Below, in pieces: positions 9,961-21,869 of a DNA stretch of 64,000 nucleotides (position 1 is the first letter of the stretch; each line of letters starts with the position of its first letter). Location of the stretch: assembly GCF_963924675.1 (NCBI RefSeq), contig NC_089240.1, positions 119,727,680 through 119,791,679 of the forward strand, read 5' to 3'. The position numbers and the translations under genes were made by a program. Below the pieces are notes generated by a model that made no database searches, was not told the origin of the DNA, and was given only the letters and a program-made list of their open reading frames with translations. The stretch is from Phocoena phocoena (Eukaryota; Chordata; Mammalia; Artiodactyla; Phocoenidae).

Positions 9961-12194
9961 ACCACCTCATTGTGATGGCTGGATTTTCAGGGTAATATGA
10001 CAATTGAGCAGGATTCTACTTGCATGCATCCCATTTGAATAATCTACTAATTTAGACACACCCTGTTAGAAAGAAATTGATTAAATTGGTCAAATAACTG
10101 GTTATTTTGGAAGCAATTTGGTTGGCAATAAATTGAATAGTCACAAACCGGGGCATGTAAAATGTTACTTACATATACATATAATGCAACTCATTTTGGC
10201 TTTCAAGCTTCCACATTTGCAAATGGACAGATCTATGCTTTTCTATAATATTCAATATCATTCAGTAATTTGAAAGCTGAAACCAAGTAATGGAACCTTG
10301 CCTCTGTCTCTTTCATAGCTTAATTATTTGGGGTAAACCCTCAGCCCTTAATAGTTTACTTACCTCCCTTTGTCAGCCTTTCTCCATTGTGTGATACAAA
10401 TTGCTAAGCAGTGGTGGTAGCGGGTGCTTGTGCCTTCTTCTGGCATTGTGGAAGTGGTGTCTGGTCAGTGAAAAACGATAACTACAGATTGAGTTTTCTT
10501 ATGCCTCTCAATCTTTGGGCGTCAGCAGCTCCTCACGCACCCGATGCACACTAGGGGTTTATTGAGAGTACATCATTTGGTTAAATCAGAAGCAACATTT
10601 TTGAGACCTCACTTTTAAATCTAAAACTTGTTCACATGGATTTCTAACAGACTGGACAATGTCAGAATCATTCTGTAGCATCTTACTAGAATAAGGTCTT
10701 ATAAACAATAGGTATTCCACAAATATATGATGAACAGATCCTAATTAGTCTCTGAAACTTCCATAAAGTATTGTGAAGCTATTGCTTCATTTTGTTTGAA
10801 GTTAGGGGGTAGAGGTTTCAATCAACACATTATTTCCATGTACATTCACCAGATTTGTTTTATGTCTACAATTTGTATATCTAAGCTTCACTAGGCTGTG
10901 AGTATAAAATGAGGTCTTATTGCCTTTCTTTTCTTATTTTAATGCTTAATTTACAAGAGGTCAATCCTCTACTGACTGCAATGGAGGAATCCCGCAAACA
11001 AAGTACACCCAATTGTTTTTGGTGAACTACAAAGAATTATCATGCATATGTTCACAGCTCATCTACAGTGTTCTTCCTTTCCTGTTCTCATGACTCTTAG
11101 CCAGTGGCCACTATTTTATGACATCACCTAAAGAAACTCAGTACTGCCAGGACTGTCTTTCTAGAGACATCATTGGTAACAAGAGTGCTTTATCCCAGAG
11201 TTCACAAGAAATCTGAGTGGTGCTTGATTCTCTGAAGAGCTAGGAAGATTTGCCCTTGCCATGGATTTCCACCTCATTTTGTCACCTGGGCCCTGAAGTG
11301 ACACTGTTCAAGTCCAGAGTCTCAGAGATTATCTCAGGAATGTCCCTTTAACTCCTTCAAATTTATATATCACAATTTTATGCAACCAAATAAGAACACT
11401 TAATATTTTCATTTCCCATCTCCATCAACATGCATCTCTTTGAGTAAAAAACATAAAGGATATACTTGCCATAGGCATTCACAGAATGAATGCATACTCT
11501 CTTTACATATATTAACAAGAAGTGTGAGGGACTTTATTTCCAGAATTCAAGTGGTTTTCGACCTAAGTTGAATACAGTGAATTTTGGTTAAAATTCCTTT
11601 TTTTTTCCCTTGAATGATTTAGATAACCATTTCAACTTCTCACTAAACTGTTTAGAAATAGAGTATATTTTTTAAAAATAATAAATTAGTATATCATAGA
11701 CATGTAACAATAATAAGAGCATACCAATATATAGGCCAAAGGAGAAAATTATCTATATTTTATGTAGTGATATTTATATTCTTTAGAGGAACTCAAACAT
11801 AAAAGAGAACATGGTGCAATTCCATTTACTAACTGCTGAGTGGAAAATAAATAGAATATTAAAGACACCGGGGGCAAAAAAACCCCATGCATGATTAACA
11901 ACGTTAGTAATTCTTCTTTCTCAATTATTTTAAAGTTATAATTATTTTTCATTCTTAAAAGACTATGGAAAAATATGGTCACAATGGAATGCATAATTTG
12001 TTTCTTCATCAGAGGAATATGTGTTTATTGAAATATTGAGATAAGCAAAAAAGAAACACTTTTACTCATTAACAATTAGAACTTCTGTACAGTAACATTA
12101 GTGTCATTAACTTCTAGTTTCTATGTTTTGTGTGCTTAGCTTGCCTAACCATGTCCTTTCTCACTGGCATTTTGTAAAGTTATGCAAAAATCAA
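9961..12194. other. Unique sequence, no gene recognised
   Basis: 2.2 kb of AT-rich DNA with no recognisable repeat, exon or RNA. Open frames here (for example 11749-12009, minus) have no motif or context and look like chance. Confidence 0.5.
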
Positions 12195-12362
12195 TTTCTA
12201 GAACTTAGATTCTTAAACTTGGTGGCACATTGGAATCACATAGGAAAGCTATAAAGAAATAACTGTTGTCCTGGTCTCACACCTAGAGATTCTGGTTGAA
12301 CTGGTATATGATGTGGTCTGGTTGATTTCAGTGCACAGCCAAGTTTGGGAACCTGTGTTCTA
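12195..12362 (+). mobile_element. hAT-Charlie-type MITE remnant (MER20/MER58-like)
   Basis: The order ATTCTTAAACTTGGTGGCACATTGGAATCAC ... CACACCTAGAGATTCTGGTT ... GTGCACAGCCAAGTTTGGGAACC is that of short hAT elements of this class, whose two halves are inverted copies. Ends are worn and the 8-bp TSD is not clear. Confidence 0.65.
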
Positions 12363-12424
12363 GTTGTTAGGCAATTTCTTGGATCATTCCACCACTTCCA
12401 TGTTGAGCCTTGTTAACTATATGG

Positions 12425-12780
12425 AGGCAGCATTTTATAAGGTTTAAGAGTACATGTTCTGAACTTTGACTGTTGAAGTCAGAGTTTCCAGTCTACCAGT
12501 CATATATATGTCACTTTATATAAATTACTGAACCTGACTAAGCTTCAGTTTCCTCATCTTTAAAATAAGAAGGGCAAGGTTACCTGTCTCATATTTCTGA
12601 TGAAGATCAAATTAAATACATTTTGTAAAGTATTCAGCAAAGTCTGACACATAGAGTATACTTAATACCTATTAACAATTCATAATTTTTATTATTAATA
12701 AATTAAATAATGCATGTAGATCATTTATCAAAGCATCTGGCACACTAAATGTTTGTTGATATTATGTTATTATCATTATT
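12425..12780 (+). mobile_element. MIR SINE remnant
   Basis: Sense MIR blocks in order: AAGAGTACATGTTCTGAAC, the ACTGAACCTGACTAAGCTTCAGTTTCCTCATC core, then CAGCAAAGTCTGACACATAGAG. The segment 12715-12780 repeats the 3' end motif (GCATCTGGCACACTAAATGTTTG), so a second partial MIR may adjoin. Confidence 0.8.
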
Positions 12781-13275
12781 TAAGCTGCATGGGTCATGAC
12801 TGCCTTCTGTGGTCATACTACCAAATAGAAGTCCTCTGTGGCAGCCAGTTTTTAAAGAGCTTGATTAAGAGATAAATCTATTGCTGCACTTAAAATACAG
12901 ACTAGAATAAAGCATCTCACCTTTTTAAAGCTGAATTTGGATAACAGTTCAGGTTACCTGTTTTCATTTCCAAACTGTATCTTTGATAATCAAGCTAGGA
13001 ATTAGAGTAATTGAGGTATTATATACTATATATTGAATAGTTAGAAGGGTTAGCTTTCTCCTCTTTTAGATAAACAAATTGCCTCTTATATTTAATGTTT
13101 TATAAAAAGAAAAATTTTTTTCATATGTACTTGAAAAGTGATGCACAAAACAAATGGTAGTTAAGAGAAAGGAAAAGAAATAATACAAACAATGAAATGA
13201 AGAGGGTTGTATCAAATTCTCATTTGGAAAATACCAGCCTCCAACTGATGTGATGTTGGATCCAATGTGTATGCT
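12781..13275. other. Unique sequence, nothing recognised
   Basis: AT-rich, with no supported feature. Confidence 0.5.
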
Positions 13276-14173
13276 TATTTTTATAATGTTTTATTCTAAA
13301 GTAATTTTAGAATTATAGAAAAGTTGCAAAAATAGCACAAAGCTCCCCCGATACTGGTGCTTAATTCAGTTTCCCCTAATGTTAACATCTCACATAACCA
13401 TAGTACATTTATCAAAACCAAGAACTTAACATTAGAACATGGCTATTAACTAACCTACAGAATTAATTTGGATTTCATCAGTTTTTCACCTAATGTCCCT
13501 TTTCTGTTCCAGGATGCATTGCAGAACATCACATTTTATTCAGTTGTCACGTTTCCTTACTCTCCTCCAATCTGTGACAGTTCCTAAGTCATTCTTTGTC
13601 TTTCTGTTTATTTTTATTTATTGATTTATTTTTATTGAAGTATAGTTGATTTACAATGTTGTGTTAGTTTATGCTGTAAAGCAAAGTGATTCAGTTATAC
13701 GTATGTATGCAGTCTTTTTTTATATTCTTTTCCATTATGGTTTATCACCGAATATTGAATATACTTCCCTGTGCTATATAGTAGGATCTTGTTGTTTAAA
13801 TATTCTGTATATAATAGTTTGCATCTGATAACCCCAAACTCTCAATTCATCCCTCCCACACCCCTCTTCTCCCTTAACAACCACAAGTCTGTTCTCTATG
13901 TCTGTGAGTTTGTTTCTGTTTTGTAGATAGGTTCATTTGTGTCATATTTTATATTCCACATATAAGTGATATCATATGGTATTTGTCTTTCTGACTTACT
14001 TCACTTAGTATGATAATCTCTAGGTCCATCCATGTTGCTGCAAATGGCATTATTTTGTTCTTTTTTATTGCTGCATAGTGTTCCATTGTGCATACATAAC
14101 ACATCTCTTTATACATTCATATGTGAATGGACATTTATGTTTCTATATCTTGGCTATTGAGAATAGTGCTTTA

Positions 14174-15250
14174 ATCCCTATTTTATTTCTTCTCTGATCT
14201 TTATTATTTCCTTCCTTTTCTGACTTTAGGTTTTGTTCTTCTGTTTCTAATTCTTTTAGATGGTAGGTTAGGTTGTTTGAGAGTTTTCTTGCTTTTGGAG
14301 GAAGGCCTGTATCACTATGAACTTCCCTCTAAGAACTGCTTTTGCTGCATCCCATAGATGTGTATGGTTCTGTTTTCATTGTCATTTATCTCAATATATT
14401 TTTAAATTTCCTCTTTGATTTCATCACTGACCCATTAGTTTTTTAGCATCATGTTGTTTAATCTCCATGTAATCACCTTTTTCTCATTTCTTTTTTCTGT
14501 GGTTGATTTCTAGTTTCATGTCACTGTGGCCAGAAAAGATGCTTGAAATAATTTCTGTCCTCTTAAATTTGTTGAAGCTTCTTTTGTGCCCTAGCATGTG
14601 GTCAGTCCTAGAGAATGACCTATGTGCACTTGAAAAGAATATGTATTATGTTTTGTTTGTGTTTTTTATTGATGTCGTGCCCTGAAAATATCAATTAATT
14701 CTAACTGTTCTATTGTGTCATTTAGGATCTCTGTTGCCTTAGTGATTTTCTGTCTGGAAGATCTGTCCATTGATGTGAGTGGGGTGTTAAAGTCTCCTAT
14801 TATTATTGTATTCCCATCAATTTCTCCCTTTATGTCTGTTATTATTTGTTTTATATATTGGGTACTTCTATATTGGGTGCATATATGTTGACAAGTGTAA
14901 TATCCTCTTCTTGTATTGATCCTTTTATCATTATATTGTGTCCTTCTTTATCCTTCTTTATGGACTTAGTCTTAAAGTCTGTTCTGTCTGATATGAGTAT
15001 TGCTACTCCTGTTTTCTTGTCGTTTCCGTTTGCATGAAATATCTTTTTCCATCCTCTCACTTTCAATTTATGTGTGCCCTTTGCCCTAAAAGTGGATCTC
15101 TTGTAGGCAGCTTATTGTAGGCTCTTTTTTAAAAAAATCCAATCTGCCACCCTATGTCTTTTGATTGGAGAATTTGGTCCATTGACATTTAAGGTAATTT
15201 TTGATAGATATATGTTTATTGCCCTTTTAAACCTTGTTTTCCAGTTGATT
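14174..15250 (-). pseudogene. L1 ORF2 N-terminal remnant (endonuclease)
   Basis: Codes for part of the apurinic-type endonuclease that nicks target DNA for L1 insertion. The clean piece 14851-15066 (71 codons) includes the RGWKKIFHANG and GVAILISD stretches and IVNIYAPN-like sequence typical of this domain. Several stops follow. All of the reverse transcriptase is gone through the deletion at about 14173, so the ORF is dead. Confidence 0.85.
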
Positions 15251-15688
15251 CTGTATCTCTTCTTTGTTTCTTTTTCTTCTTGTTTTTCCTTCTGTGGTTT
15301 GATGAGTTCCTTTTATATTATGCTTGTGTTCTCCTTTTTTGGTTTTTATGAATCTATTGTATGTTTTTGATTTGTGGTTACCCTGTTTTTCAAGTATGTT
15401 AACACTTTCCTATATCTACTTGCTTTAGACTATAGTCAATTAGACTCAAACACATTCCAAATAAAAGAAAAAAATATACATTTTATTACTCTCCTCCTCT
15501 ACATTTTATGATTTTGATGTCCTCTTTTACATCTTCATCTTTTTCATTTTGCTGTTCATTGTGGTTATCATTGTTTTCACAATAATTTAAAAATATTTTT
15601 TTCTTTTAGTCTGTTTACTGGCTTATTTAAGTGATTCACTTTCCAGTTGCAATTTTCTCTTTCCTATAGTTTCTTGCTTCTTTTCTAT

Positions 15689-16578
15689 TTAGAGAAGACC
15701 TTTCAATATTTCTTTTACAATAGGTTTAGTATTGCTGTAATCTTTTAGTTTTTGCTTGTCTAAGAAATTCTTTATCTCCCCTTCTATTCTAAATGATAAT
15801 CTTGCTGGGTAGAGTACCCTAAGTTGCAGATTTTCCCCTTTCAGAACTTTGAATATGTCTTGCCACTCCCTTCTGGCCTGGAACGTTTCTGAAGAGAAAT
15901 CAGCTAAAAGCCTTATGGGGGTTCCCTTATAATTAACACCTTGTTTTTCTCTTGCTGCCTTTAGAATACTCTCTTTGTATTTAACTTTTGCCATTTTAAT
16001 TATAATGTATCTCACTGTAGGTCTGTTTGTGTTCATCTTGTTTGTGACCCTCTGCGCTTCCTATTCCTTGATATCTGTTTCCTTCTTTAGGCTTGAGAAG
16101 TTTTCAGCCATAATATCTTCAAATACATTTTCAATCCACTTTTCTCTTTCTTCTCCTTCTGTAATTCCTAGTATATGTAGATTGGCATGCTTTATATTAT
16201 CCCATAGGTCTCATATTCCTTTCATTTTTTTTCCATTTGGCTTTCTGTCTGCCATTCTGATTGGGTGATTTCTATTATTCTATCTTCCAGATCACTTATT
16301 CATTCTTCTGCATTATTCATTCTGCTATTCATTGCCTTTAGCTCACCTTTCATCTCAGCAAATGAGGTTTCAAATTTTTCTTGGCTCCTCTTTATAGTTT
16401 CTAGTTCCTTTTTACAATAATCTGCATTTCTATCAATGGCCTTTCTTAATTTCTTCAGTATTTTCATTATCTCCTTTTTGAACTTGGTATCTATCAGGCT
16501 GAAGAGGTCTGTTTCATTGTTTTTTTCAGGGGAGTTCTCTTGATCTTTTAACTGGGAATGGTTCCCCTGCTTCCTCAT
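15689..16578 (-). pseudogene. L1 ORF1 remnant
   Basis: ORF1p is the L1 RNA-binding, coiled-coil trimer protein. The N-terminal 92 codons (16578-16300) are open, start with an ATG and are rich in Lys/Glu heptad-like sequence, consistent with the coiled coil. The C-terminal part is open at 16036-15689 (115 codons) and holds the YPARLSFRIEGEIK-type C-terminal domain, ending at the expected stop. Frameshift or stop damage lies between 16036 and 16300. The length (about 296 codons) is close to that of the ORF1 at 49075-49965. Confidence 0.88.
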
Positions 16579-18165
16579 TTTAATTATATTTCTCTTACTC
16601 TGTGAGTTTGGGAGAAACAGTTATCTACTATGGTCTTGGAGGCCTGTTTTTATGTGGGAGCATCCCTTGTAGCTGGCATGGGTTTAATATTTTTGGTGTG
16701 AGGGCTGTTTTTAGTATGGATGCCTGCTGCCTGTTTCCTCAGTGTGTCCTGGCTCTTATCCCCTTGAGAGGGGGTATGACTGATGTTGTGGTGACCAGAG
16801 CCTGCACCAGATGTTGAGCAGGGCCTCCTCTTTTCTGTGTCGTTGTCACAGCCCTGTTGGGGGCAGGGTCTATTCCCTAGTTGTTGGAGTAGAAGCCCCC
16901 AGATCTGTTTCTGAGCTACGTTTCTGAGCTGCAGTGTGAGGTAGGTAGGATTGGAGTGCTTCCACTGGGAGAGGAGCCACTAAGTATTCCTTTGCTGGAG
17001 CTGTCCACCTAGGAGTGCACTCTGTTGTGTCACTTGTCACCCATTGCACAGGCTCACAAAGTACACTGTTGTTAGCACTGCCCTTGGCCCCAACTCAACA
17101 GTAGGAAGGTCTGGCAGTCAGCCCTGGTGTCCCTCAGGGGCTGTTTTCACAAGGCCATAAGCACAGATCCACTGATATCAGGTCTCAGGACCACAGTCCC
17201 CACATACCTGGACCTGCTCTGGGAGATGTGGAGGCAGCCCAGATACTGGCCTGGCCCAGCCCCCACATGCATGTGCCCACAAAGCCCACAGTTGCTAAGG
17301 CCAGGCCCGTCCCAGCTGCAGGAACACCCATTGTCCACTCTGATGTCTGGCAGGTGCTGAGTTTACAAAGCTTGTGATGGCTTGCACAACCATGGGGAGA
17401 GATTTCAGCCCTGATTCCTACCTAAGTGACATGGCCCCTGGGGCTCACCTGTGATTTCAGCCCTGCCTTGTGTGTGGACAACCCACTGTTTGTTCCCTGA
17501 GCCTGGCGAGGCGGTGGCTGCAGCCTGCCAAGGCAGTGGCTAGTGAGCTGAGAAAGAGGCTGCTGTGGTGGGTCCTGCCCCTCCCTTTGTGGGCCACTTA
17601 ACAATGGCACTTCACTTCTATTATGGGCCCAGGCTTCTTCAGCATACACCCCTGGTTTCAGCCGTACCATACTTCAGCCCCTTTAGGCTGTCTCCCTGGG
17701 TCTGTCCTCTAAACCCCAAGTTTCAGCACCCAGCCCCTGCCTGTACCAGTGGATGTGCACCTCAGTCTGGGGCATGCAGTGTGGTGTCAGAGACCATCTG
17801 TGCAGGTCTCTCTCTGTTCTGTCTGCCATAAACCAATAACTGTGCTTTCCTCTGAGTTTTGAAGCTCCCTTTACATCCTGGTTTATCTCCCCACCGGTGA
17901 GGAAATTTCCCAGGGTGCAGGAACATTTCCTCTTTCTCAGCTCCCTTCCAGGGGCACAGGTCCCATCCCACTTCCTTTTTCTTTCATTCTTTCTTCTTAC
18001 CTGACTACGTGGAGATCCCTCTTCTCCTTTCAAATGCTTGAGGTCTTCTGCCCGTGTTCAGTAGGTGTTCTGTGAGAACTGTTCCACGTGTAGATGTATT
18101 TTTGATGTATTTGTGGGAGGAGGTGAGTTCCACGTCCTTCTACTCCACCATCTTGATTCCAGCTG
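16579..18165 (-). promoter_or_regulatory. L1 5'UTR (internal pol II promoter region)
   Basis: About 1.6 kb of GC-richer sequence between the L1 5' end and the ORF1 start. In mammalian L1s this region drives transcription from its first base. A YY1-type motif (CCATCTTG on the plus strand, 18148-18155) lies within about 18 bp of the 5' end, where L1 promoters commonly have one. Whether it still works is not visible. Confidence 0.65.
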
Positions 18166-19013
18166 CCTTCTTTTTCTTTTTTACCTTAACTGGTTTTGAA
18201 AGGTAATTTCAGTTATTTTGTAGAATAACCTTCAGTTTGGATGTATCTGATGTTTTCTTGCAATTGGACTATGGTTATGGATTTTTAGAAAAAATCTACA
18301 GAGGTGAGGTACCCTTCTCAATGTGGCAATCAGGGGATACAAGAGGTAGATATGTCTTGTCTTATTTCTGTCCATGTTAACCTTGATCACTTTGTTAAAG
18401 TGGTGTCTAATGGATTTCTCCACTATAACATTACAATAATTCCCTTTGTAATTAATAAATATCTCAGAGTTGATACTTTGAGGCTATGCAAATATCCTGT
18501 TTCTCCTCAAACTTTTGCTCACTAACTCTAGCATTCATTGGTGGATATTGCTTGCAATAATGATTAGTTTGTGTTGTAATGGCAAATTTCTATTTCCTTC
18601 ATTCCTTCCACATTTATTAATTGGAATTCTTCAGTGAGATAGAGCTATTCCTTCTCCTGCGTTTATTGATTTATTCAACTATTTATCTAAGTATGGACTC
18701 CTCATAGATATATATTCTATTTTAAAGGTTTTAAATTATTTCTGCTTTATCCATTTGGAACTCTCTCAGGTTGATGTCTCTACCCTTTTGATGATCCTCC
18801 TTTTTCTTTGAGCACTTCCTTAATTTTTGGCACTGCAAAATGTTCCAGAATCATTTTGTATTTTCTGTTTCACTTCTACAGTCAACCACTTTTCCAAGCA
18901 ACTCTGGGTCCTTCCACTAGAGAATGTATTTAGAAACCAATATCTGTATATAATGTGTGCTCACAGTTACTAGAGTATCACTACATCTAGGCCTTCTCAG
19001 TGAGCAGAACTTG

Positions 19014-19035
19014 GAAATATATATATATATATAAT
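19014..19035. repeat. (TA)n microsatellite
   Basis: About 11 TA units inside the ancient L1M segment. Confidence 0.9.
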
Positions 19036-19611
19036 AACCCATGCTTACACACATCTGTATTTCTCTCTCTATCTCTAGCTCTACATCTATCATCTGTGTA
19101 TCTGTTAACTAAAACACAAGTTCATACTGATATCTCCAATTCCAATCCAACAGTGTGTTCTTTGTTGTAGAATTCACCCTTTTCTTGTTTGTAGCTTCTT
19201 TTTCTGATACTGAGAACCTGATTCTAAATTTTCTACAATATATTTACTTATGGCTTCAACTCTGGTAATGGCATACAGTAGTTTCAGAATCGCTAACCCA
19301 TACCTCTATGGGTTATTGTTAACCAGTATACTCTAGTTATTAACTGGAGTTATTTAGAGTTATTTTTGTCTTTACTTACATAGTATTTAATTAGAATATT
19401 CTTCCAAAGTAACTTTAGCTCCCAAAATATTTATCCAAATATTTGCTGTTGCTTGAACCTCTTTAGTAGGTTGAAGCATTTCTCTTTCCATACTCAAGAT
19501 GAGATTTATCTAATACTCCACGCCTTCATTGTATCTAATAGTATGAGTTAATGTGATACCTTGAGGCAGGCCATCATATATTTGGATAGTTTTGACAATT
19601 GAACATTTCTT

Positions 19612-19930
19612 TTTTTTTTTTTTTTTTTTGAGGACCCTTATTTTAACCACCTAGAATGGCCACTGGGGACAGAGGCTTAGAATCTGCTGCCCAGATCCTC
19701 TGAGGACTTTCTCTTCCAGCCCCTCTGTTTCACTGGAGCGGGTACGCGGGCCTCTCACTGTTGTAGCCTCTCCCGTTGCGGAGCACAGGCTCCAGACGCG
19801 CAGGCTCAGCGGCCATGGCTCACGGGCCCAGCCGCTCCGCGGCATGTGGGATCTTCCCGAACCGGGGCATGAACCCGTGTCCCCTGCATCGACAGGCGGA
19901 CTCCCAACCACTGCGCCACGAGGGAAGCCC
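19612..19930 (-). mobile_element. CHR SINE carrying about 108 bp of extra 3' sequence
   Basis: The SINE body is at 19738-19930 on the minus strand. A perfect 12-bp TSD, TGAACATTTCTT, lies at 19600-19611 and 19931-19942. Between the end of the SINE body and the A-tail (T-run to 19629) lie about 108 bp (19630-19737) that are not part of any other CHR copy in the window. There is no A-tail between body and passenger. It therefore looks like one insertion made from a longer, read-through or chimeric transcript. Confidence 0.85.
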
Positions 19931-19942
19931 TGAACATTTCTT

Positions 19943-21869
19943 ATATTGAAGCCAAAACTTCTCTCTCCGGTGTCTATACATTAGGTTACATGTTTATAAA
20001 TTCCATATTTAAATGTTACAGAATTTGACTTATAAAAGAATCAACTAGTTCTTATTATTTAATTCTTTATGGGTATATACTCAGACCATTGCATATACTT
20101 ATTGGTACATATCAGGAATCTAGCAGGAAAAAACAGAACTTTACTCCAGTTCTACCTGCAAGCCATAGCTAATATTATATTGATACTATGAACTTATTTT
20201 TCTCACTACTAGTGAACTGTGACTTTCCAAATAATCATGTTACATAATGATATGAATATACTTATTTGGGAAAAACAGTCTGTGAATGCATGCTCTGTGA
20301 CATTCCTTTTGTAGAATAATTCTAGATGGCTTACCTGTCTTATAAAAAACTTCTCTGATATTACTGAGATTTTTTTTTTCCACAAGAGCAGACACTAATA
20401 AAGCGAAAAACATGAACCTTGTGTGGGTAACTGAAGGCTGTGACCCATATTCTGTTCCGTGTTAAAAAAGAAAGAAAACCAATCTTTTAAAATAAAATTA
20501 TTGTATGAATCAGAGGGAAAAGAACATTTATCATTATTAGCACCACCGTCTCCATTGTAGATTTTCTCAGCTGCATGAGAGCTAGTTCATATTTATAGAT
20601 TTTGCTTTCTGCATGATGGCATGGGGCCAAGACAGCAGGCAAATGAGGAAGAAGACTTGCACAAAGCCAGGAATGCCTCTGATTCTGGGCAGGCAGCAAT
20701 AGGGTGATATGCAGACATAGGAAGGCTGCCAAAATCCTTAGGCCTTGGTATTCATTGATCCCCAGTATATAGTGGGTATAGCTTTAATTAAGATGAGTGT
20801 TGTCTTCTTTAGTGTTCTTTCTTTTTTTTTTTAAATTTCTGATTAGATTCTCTCACCCTGTTGATTAACTTATAGTGCATGCTCAAAATGCATTTCTTGA
20901 ATGAATGAATGAATGGTTGGTTGGCTGGCTGGCTTGTTGACTATTAGCTGTTAAGGACCAAGGGGAACAGAACCACAACCTGAAGCTCAACAGTGAATAA
21001 CAGCTACACCCATGATTTCCCAGCTGCTCTCAGGGTCAAATTTAGTAGTGAGTGGGGCAGAGGTTTCTGGAGAATCTTTTATCCACACCCTGGGCAAAGG
21101 CCTCATGAGCTCAAAGAGGATAATGAAGCTGAAACTAGTGATGAGTCTTCTCAGGAGTCTGTCTTCAGTAATTGATCATTCCTACAACCTATTGATTTTT
21201 CCTTTAAAGAAAAATTACTTTCTTTCTCTTTTCTAGTTACTATGAATGAACAGCAGCATTAATCATTGTGAGCAACTCTTACTCCAATTTAATTTAGCTG
21301 TCATCCATAAAATATCCCAGTCTTAGGAATAAAGTAGGATTATTGTTTGCCGTGATTTCCTTATTTTTTCCATCTCTTGATTTGATCAAAACCAATATAA
21401 ACTAAATGATTTCAGAGTTTCAGATGGGAAAGCTACATTCTCATAAGGATATAAACTTGCTACTTAACACTAAGTAGTTCTTTGACAGCAAATGATACTT
21501 TGGAATTAAAAAAGAAGAAGATAACAATTTTCTGCACGTGCATCTCTCTTTATTAGCAGCACCTATATGCCTTGAAGTTAAGATAGTTTAAGATACATAA
21601 ACTATCTTAGAGCAGTCTATTTTAAGTTGATAACTATTTCAATTGCATATAAAAATTCCACACTTTTTCTCACCCTCCACACACATTTTGGTTTTGTGTC
21701 ACGATTTCAATATTTTTGTATTGTGTATCTATTAACAAATTATTGTAGCTGTATTTATTTTAATAATTCTGTCTTTTCACTTTTATACTAAAGTTAAAAA
21801 TGATTTACACACCACTACCATCACAGCATTAGAGTTTTCTGAATTTGACTATATGCTTACCTTTACCAG
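19943..21869. other. Unique sequence with minor simple repeats
   Basis: No gene recognised. Contains a short (GAAT)n/(GGTT)n/(GGCT)n run at 20900-20935 and a hairpin at 21579-21609. A 60-codon frame at 20993-21175 has no motif I recognise. Confidence 0.5.
21579..21609. repeat. Perfect 12-bp inverted repeat with 7-nt loop
   Basis: TAAGATAGTTTA (21579-21590) and TAAACTATCTTA (21598-21609) are exact reverse complements. It is AT-rich, and no function is implied. Confidence 0.85.

Larger units (their letters stand above)
13606..18165 (-). mobile_element. LINE-1 with complete 5'UTR but internal ORF2 deletion
   Basis: Read on the minus strand: 5'UTR (18165-16579), ORF1 (16578-15689), a spacer of about 440 bp, the ORF2 start and endonuclease region (about 15250-14174), then a jump to the ORF2 C-terminus (about 14173-13979) and 3'UTR ending at 13606. 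A TSD is suggested by ATTCTTTGTCTTTCT at 13591-13605 against a similar pyrimidine stretch near 18168-18182, with mismatches. The 5' end has the usual CAAGATGG start. The long ORF1-ORF2 spacer differs from that of the L1 at 44.9-51.6 kb, so this is another subfamily. Confidence 0.9.
13276..19590 (-). mobile_element. Ancient L1M 3' region, split by a younger L1
   Basis: The left part (13276-13605) is antisense L1M 3'UTR (CCCCTAATGTTAACATCTCACATAACC...). The right part (18166 to about 19590) continues the same element (TATGGTTATGGATTTTTAG, CTTTGTAATTAATAAATATCTC, CATCCATTGGTGG-type blocks). The break coincides with the L1 at 13606-18165. It is strongly diverged and carries no coding frame. Confidence 0.78.

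Noticed and set aside
19651..19911. 86-codon open frame
   Set aside because: Lies inside the CHR SINE and its passenger sequence; pol III-type elements do not code for protein.
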